The notes beneath the pieces are model-generated. The model was not told the DNA's origin. It saw only the letters and a program-made list of their open reading frames with translations, and did no database searches. Made by a program: the position numbers and the translations under genes. DNA of 64,000 nt from Silene latifolia (lineage: Eukaryota > Streptophyta > Magnoliopsida > Caryophyllales > Caryophyllaceae): positions 162,658 through 226,657 of the forward strand of contig NC_133538.1 of assembly GCF_048544455.1 (NCBI RefSeq), in the 5' to 3' direction. Positions 59,207 through 64,000 of this stretch are shown here, piece by piece; within the stretch, counting starts at the first letter, position 1, and every line of letters begins with the position of its first letter.

Positions 59207-60664
59207 ATGGATGCTTTCGAGAATGCATTGCGATAATGGTGCCGGGACTTGTCGCCTCCCGAAAAGTATCAACTCGATTGCATGGGAGTTGGTCAATTGT
59301 TGGCGCTTCGTCAAGTCAAGGTGCAACCTTCGTTTCTTGAAGCATGTTCTCGGTTTTGGGATTCGAAACATCATGTTTTCGTTTTCCCAAAAGGTGAAAT
59401 TTGCCCTCTTGCCGAAGAAGTTGGAGCCATTGGTGGGTGGCCGGGTTGTGCTCCGGTGCTTCCTCCGACTCGGTTGTGCTACAAGGAGAAATTCCGTTCT
59501 ATGTTGGGCTTGTCAACAAGCCAAGTCAACTTCCTTCTTGCTCCACATGGTGTGGATATGTTGGCTCTTATCAACATCTTCTCAAATCGGTTAGATGCTA
59601 ATGTCTCGGAGGTTGCTAGGAGAAGGGCTCTTGCATTTTGCCTTGTCCATGTGTACCTCTTTGTTGATGTCTTGAAGAAGGAGGGGCCAAGATGTCATGT
59701 TAGCATGACCCTTATCCATGTGATTGAGCAAATGGAGCATGGTAGAGATCCATCGTGGTTGGTGCTTGGAGAGATTATCCAAGCTTTGGACAAGGAAGGC
59801 TCTTGTAGAGAAGCTCCCTCTTTTGGATCGCCAAGGATCCTCCAAGTGTGGCTATTGGAGAGGCTAAGGTATGTAGGGCCTCCGATTAATCCTCCTTCTT
59901 ATTCCTTCCGTCACCTCACTATGAGGAAGAAGTTGTACCCGGATAGTTTTGCTTCCACCGAGGCCTATTGGGCCGCAAGATTGGCGGAGGAGGGTGGTCC
60001 TCATATCCGTTGGGTGGTGCCGTGGTGGCACTTGAGGTCCTTCACGGGGTTGCCCGCTTCGGGTGCTAGTCCTCGTTCTTTGATGGTCGTGGGCTTGAAG
60101 GTTGTTTCCTTCATTTATCCCGAAAGGCTCATGAGGCAAATGGGGCGTCAACAAAAGGTGCCCGCTCAAGATACTCTTGTCCAAGAGAATGTTTTCCGGA
60201 ACTCCGAGCTTGTGGAGTTCTTCGAAAGATGGTGGGCCACTCGGCCGCTTTGGGAGGTGCCAAACCCCGCTGCCACGACATGGGTGACACCCGCTTATGT
60301 CAAGTGGTCACGTGCTCCGTCCTTGGAAGAGAGATCCAAATTTCGTAAGGACGAGGTTGTCGATTTGAAGTATCGAGAGGCTGGCAAGGCCAACCGTGCC
60401 TTCTTTGAGGAGTATGTTGATGGAGCTACCCCCGATGTGATGAGACCACCGAAGATGAGGAGTTCCGGCCCCAAGAATATGGTGGGCCGTGCATTGGCTC
60501 GTCTTGGGTCGAATATGGGATCTTGTGCTAGACCGGAGGCCGTCGCCGTCTTAGATCCGTTGAAGATCCGTTCCGAGGAGGAAATCCATGCTAGGCGGGC
60601 CAACAAGAAGAACAAGGGGAAGATGTACCCCGAAGGAAAAGGCAAGGGTAGAATGGAAGAGTGA
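59207..60664 (+). CDS. Antisense ORF with plant mobile domain, one nonsense codon near the start
   Basis: This frame lies on the strand opposite to the Tat element. From the ATG at 59207 it reads nine codons (MDAFENALR), meets TAA at 59234-59236, and then stays open for 475 codons to 60664; the next in-frame ATG is 59282. The protein resembles the plant mobile domain (PMD, as in MAIN/MAIL proteins and several transposons): GVGQLLALRQVKVQPSFLEA, CSRFWDSKHHVFVFPKGEI, LAEEVGAIGGWPG, then long helical segments and WWATRPLWEVPNP. The tail is basic (ANKKNKGKMYPEGKGKGR), which suggests a nuclear location. Extra antisense ORFs of this kind have been reported in Tat-type elements. Their role is unknown; regulation of, or defence against silencing for, the element is only a guess. 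The early stop may be a recent mutation, or the start may be internal. Confidence 0.8.
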
Positions 60665-61526
60665 AGACCTCCATTACCCACTTTATTATTATGTTGTATT
60701 ATTGTTGTGAGTTTTTATTATGTTGTACTAGCTAGTTGTTGTGTGTTTTGTGCTAGTTTTACTATGTGAGGTGTGTTAGTTTACACCTTAGCTTTGACAA
60801 GTGGTAGACTCGTCGAGCTTTATTTGTTGTTGAGATTGTAATCTCTCCCATTATTAATTAAATAAGAGGATTGCTCGTGTCGGAAAGTTGTGAACGCTTG
60901 TTTCTTCCAACCATTTGGTAAAGGCAACTCGATTTGAATCGTCCTAAATGTTTGCACTTGGGAAAGTGGTATTTTGTGGAAAGGGTGAAAGGCTCATTTT
61001 TGTATTTTTTTGGGAAAGGGAATGGTTTTCCCTTTCTTCTCTTTTTTTTTGATGGGGATTTTTGTATTTGATTGTGGGGATGGTTGTATCCTTCTTGTGT
61101 AAGAATGGAGTGCCTACGTATTCACCTGAAGAGGTGAAATCAAACCATGATCGTAGTTCAAAATGTTTTGTGAATTTGAATTGAGTTTTGTGGTTGTATC
61201 CCTCAGGCATAAGAGGAACTGCCTACGTATTCACCTGAAGAGGTGAAATCAAACCATGCTCATAGTTCAGGGGGTTTGTTTTTGTAGTGCGAATGGACGT
61301 TTCTTTTGACGGATCAAAGGACATTCGAAACGGGCAAGGTGCCGCAGTTTAGACTCGATAAAAAATGCAATTTCAAATCGGAACATATTGAGGAACTTGA
61401 CTTGAAAAGGGTTGAGGCGGTTGCTAGTTGCAAAACTAGGCTTGGTTGTTGACTGATAGGGTTCAAGGGTAGTATTTCTTGAGTTGGTCTAGGTTGGTCG
61501 GGTTTGTAAAGTCTTCCCCGTCTAGG
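60665..61526. other. Spacer between antisense ORF and integrase
   Basis: Non-coding. It carries the 3' flank of the antisense ORF (AT-rich 60680-60870) and a duplicated word at 61112-61150 and 61210-61250 (TGCCTACGTATTCACCTGAA...). No gene. Confidence 0.5.
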
Positions 61527-62609
61527 TCACTCAGTCTCACTGCGCCCCCCGAAAGTATTTTCTTGACCAGGTATGGCCCGGCCCAATTGGGTTTGAATTT
61601 TCCCCTCGGATCGACGGGTAATGGTGCTCAGACTGACTTGAGGACCAAGTCGCCCTCCCGTATGTTTCTGGGTTTGACCTTCTTGTTGAATGCCCGTTGT
61701 ATACGTCGTTGGTATAGCTGGACGTTGTGCAAGGCGTTGAGTCGCCGTTCGTCTAGAAGAGTGAGTTGTTCGTACCTTCGACGGGTCCATTCCGCCTCAG
61801 GGACTTGACTCTCCAGTAGGATGCGTAGAGAAGGGACCTCTAACTCTACCGGTTGAACCGCCTCCATACCGTATGCTAGGTAGAAGGGTGTGGCGCCTGT
61901 CGGTGTTCGAATGGAGTTTCGGTATCCCCAGAGTGCGAATGGGAGTTTGCTCGGCCAATCGCGGTAGTTGTCTTGCATTTTCTTGATAATGGTAACAAGA
62001 TTTTTGTTCGCTGCCTCCACCGCTCCGTTGGTTTGGGGACGGTAGGGGGATGATCGATGTCGTTTGATCTTGTATTTGTTTAGCAAGGCTTGAGTTTCTG
62101 CCTGGAAGTGAGAGCCTTGATCGCTGATGATTTCATGGGGTACCCATATCGGCAGATGATGTTGTTTTGAATGAACTTGGCCACTTGTTTGGCGGTCAAT
62201 ACTGCATATGACTGCGCTTCCACCCATTTGGTGAAGTAGTCGATGGCGACGAGGACGAAGCAATGCCCCTTGGTGCCTACCGGGTTGACTTTCCGGTGAT
62301 GTCGATGCCCCAGGTTGAGAATGGCCAGGGTGATGTCATGGTGTATAAAAGGGATGGTGGTATGTGTTGTATGTTGGCGAAGATTTGGCAATTGTGGCAA
62401 TGTTTGACGTAGTTACGGCAATCGGCTTCCATGGTTGTCCAGTAGTAACCTAGCCGCATGATTTTCCGTGTAAGCATCATTGCACTCATGTGAGGGCCAC
62501 ATTCTCCATCGTGAACCTCTCCCATGACTTTCTTGGCTTTGTGATGGTCAATGCAAAGGAGGAGAATTCCTTGGGGTGTTCTTTTGTAGAGTTGATTTTG
62601 GTTTATCAC
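61527..62609 (-). pseudogene. int: Tat integrase, frameshifted
   Basis: Minus strand. 62609-62277 encodes the zinc-binding part (GECGPHMSAMMLTRKIMRLG; DCRNYVKHCHNCQIFA) and the start of the core (PWPFSTWGIDITGK). Near 62277 the frame shifts; the next piece (62400-62150) gives KGHCFVLVAIDYFTKWVEAQ. Near 62150 it shifts again to HEIISDQGSHF, SSPYRPQTNGAVEAANKN and AYGMEAVQPVELEVPSL, ending NIREGDLVLKSV. The DDE acidic residues are visible (D in GIDI, D in SDQG, E in AVEAANK), but two frame breaks prevent an intact enzyme. Confidence 0.85.
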
Positions 62610-63191
62610 GAATTGTGATGCAAGTAAACGGATGGCTCTTTGTCATCTTTGATCAGAGTTGGGAGGGAATTCGTTTTTGGTTTTGTAATTGAGGATGGCT
62701 TGGTACCAAGGTTCATCATGGCTTTCCTCGTCGTCGATAATGGCACAAATGTGATATGGCTCGCTCCTTCTCTCGACACAAAGGGGCATCGATGTCATGT
62801 CGTCAGGTATGTTGACGAGCGCGACAAGTTTTGCCAGGGCATCAGCAAATTGATTTTCCTCTAGCGGCAAGTGGAAGTAGTCGATTTGGTCGAAGAACTC
62901 GGCCTCTTGACTGATCTTCACTTGGTAGGGAGCTAAGCTGTCAGATCGGATTTTCCATGATCCGGATACCTGATTGATGATGAGCGAGGAATCGCCATGG
63001 ACCCTCAGTCTCTTGATGCCAAGTGTGATGGCTGCCTGTAGGCCGATGAGACATGCTTCATATTCAACGGCATTGTTGGTGACGGCGAAGTCTAGCTTGA
63101 CCGAGATCGGAACATGTTCTCCCTCTGGTGATATTAGAAGGATTCCTACCCCGAAGCCTCTCAGATTAGATGCACCATCAAAGTATAGGTC
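62610..63191 (-). pseudogene. Archaeal-type second RNase H of the Tat element
   Basis: Minus strand. After a TGA in a context where Trp is usual, the frame reads LYFDGASNLRGFGVGILLIS, NAVEYEACLIGLQAAI and RLRVHGDSSLIINQVSG, with the catalytic D-E-D pattern. It continues EENQFADALAKLVALVNIP and an acidic linker (IDDEESHDEPW) before integrase. A second, archaeal-like RNase H is diagnostic of the Tat group. A frame break lies near 62630. Confidence 0.8.
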
Positions 63192-64000
63192 TCATGCGTC
63201 GGAGTCGGCACAAAGGATGTCTTCGTCAGGAAGTGACCATGTGTCGGTCGTTGGATCCTCGTTGACGGGATTTTCTGCTAGGAAATCGGCGACTGCTCTT
63301 CCCTTGATAACCTTGAGGGGTACAAACTTGAGATCAAACTCGGACAACATGAGTGTCCATCTAGACAGCCTTCCGTTTAGCACGGGTTTTTCGAAGATGT
63401 ATTTAACCGGGTCCATCTTGGAGTAGATGTGGACCGAGTAGCTGAGCATGTAATGTCGCAGCTTCTTTGTTGACCAGACTAGGGCAAGGCATGTCTTTTC
63501 CAGTTGGGTATACCTCGTCTCGTACTCAATGAACTTTTTGCTGATGTAGTAGATGGCTCGCTCTTCGTTGCCAACTGTTTGTGCTAGCATTGCTCCCATG
63601 GCTGTGTTGGTAATAGTCAGGTATAGGGATAGAGGAATCCCCAGTTGAGGTGGCATGAGGACATGAGGTTTGGATAGGATTTCCTTTATCCTGTCGAAGG
63701 CTTTCTGACAGTCGTCGTCCCAATCGGTGTGATCGGAGGCGCGAAGCTTCTTGAATATCGGTTCACAGATCATAGTGAGCTTGGCAATGAACCGGGCGAT
63801 GTATTGACCTGACCGAGAAATCCCCGAATCTCCTTCTCGTTCTTAGGCCGAGGCATTTGTTGAAGGGCTTTGATTTTGGTTGGATCAATCTCAATGCCTC
63901 TCTTGCTGATGACATGTCCCAAGAGTTTTCCGGAGGTGACCCCGAATGCACACTTCTGAGGATTTAGTCTCATGTTATATTTCCGCAGACGAGCGAAGAA
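63192..64000 (-). pseudogene. pol: Reverse transcriptase end and first RNase H, cut by window edge
   Basis: Minus strand. 63973-63770 shows the end of RT (LNPQKCAFGVTSGKLLGHVI; SKRGIEIDPTKIKALQQMP). A frame shift near 63790 leads to the connection and RNase H domain (DDDCQKAFDRIKEILSKPHV; LTITNTAMGAMLAQ; YTQLEKTCLALVWSTKKLRH). It then runs LSRWTLMLSEFDLKFVPLKV to the end of the frame at 63192. The YxDD core of RT would be right of the window. Confidence 0.85.

Larger units (their letters stand above)
54253..64000 (-). mobile_element. Tat/Retand-type element, 3' half of the interior (continues past window)
   Basis: On the minus strand from right to left: reverse transcriptase end and RNase H, archaeal-type RNase H, integrase, a long 3' region with an antisense (plus-strand) ORF, three tandem arrays, the polypurine tract and the LTR. 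A second RNase H and a long 3' region with an antisense ORF are hallmarks of the Tat lineage as described in plants. The 5' half (LTR, gag, protease, most of RT) would be right of 64000. Pol carries several frame breaks, so the copy is not autonomous. Confidence 0.82.

Noticed and set aside
1-64000. tRNA, rRNA or 5S-bearing elements
   Set aside because: I saw no cloverleaf boxes with matching arms and no rRNA core words; a covariance-model scan could still find degenerate ones.

Overview
The window is nuclear DNA of a flowering plant, probably a eudicot of the Caryophyllales. Three GT-AG spliced or compact protein genes sit in AT-rich DNA that is otherwise dominated by nested LTR retrotransposons, MITEs and a Helitron. 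The order is inferred from the repeat landscape (Tat/Retand-type Ty3 elements with an antisense ORF, 'actccgtat' words in intergenic DNA) and is not certain.

Layout. 0-8.2 kb: remnants of three LTR retrotransposons (end of a Tat-type LTR with PBS; the 3' end of a SIRE-type Ty1/copia element; the 3' end and LTR of a chromovirus-like Ty3 element carrying phased palindromic boxes). 8.2-18.7 kb: the gene island, with a TTA-flanked MITE, a three-exon long-chain fatty alcohol oxidase gene (+) and a small plant-specific protein gene (-). 18.7-29.7 kb: a short Helitron, a Tourist-like MITE, a decayed DUF630/DUF632 fragment and several exon-like segments on the minus strand, which are either one transposon-filled gene or captured fragments. 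29.8-41.5 kb: a Stowaway MITE split by two LTR retrotransposons at the same CTTAT target: a non-autonomous Athila element (gag plus protease only) and a Tat derivative whose coding region has been replaced by a 67-bp minisatellite. 42.6-46.4 kb: an intact five-exon unc-13-like (DUF810) gene (-). 47.7-49.2 kb: a solo LTR. 49.7-51.8 kb: a broken Ty1/copia pol. 51.8-64 kb: a large Tat element on the minus strand with LTR, polypurine tract, three tandem arrays, a plus-strand (antisense) plant-mobile-domain ORF with its own TATA box, and a degenerate integrase, archaeal-type RNase H and RT/RNase H that runs off the right end.

The host genes do unrelated jobs: fatty alcohol oxidation, membrane trafficking, and one unknown. 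The most unusual content is in the mobile DNA: helically phased CTCGAYCGAG-type palindromes (20 +/- 1 bp apart) shared by unrelated retrotransposon lineages and even present inside a gag-protease ORF; the antisense mobile-domain gene; and repeated formation of minisatellites in Tat 3' regions. All element identities rest on motifs read by eye. No database search was run.
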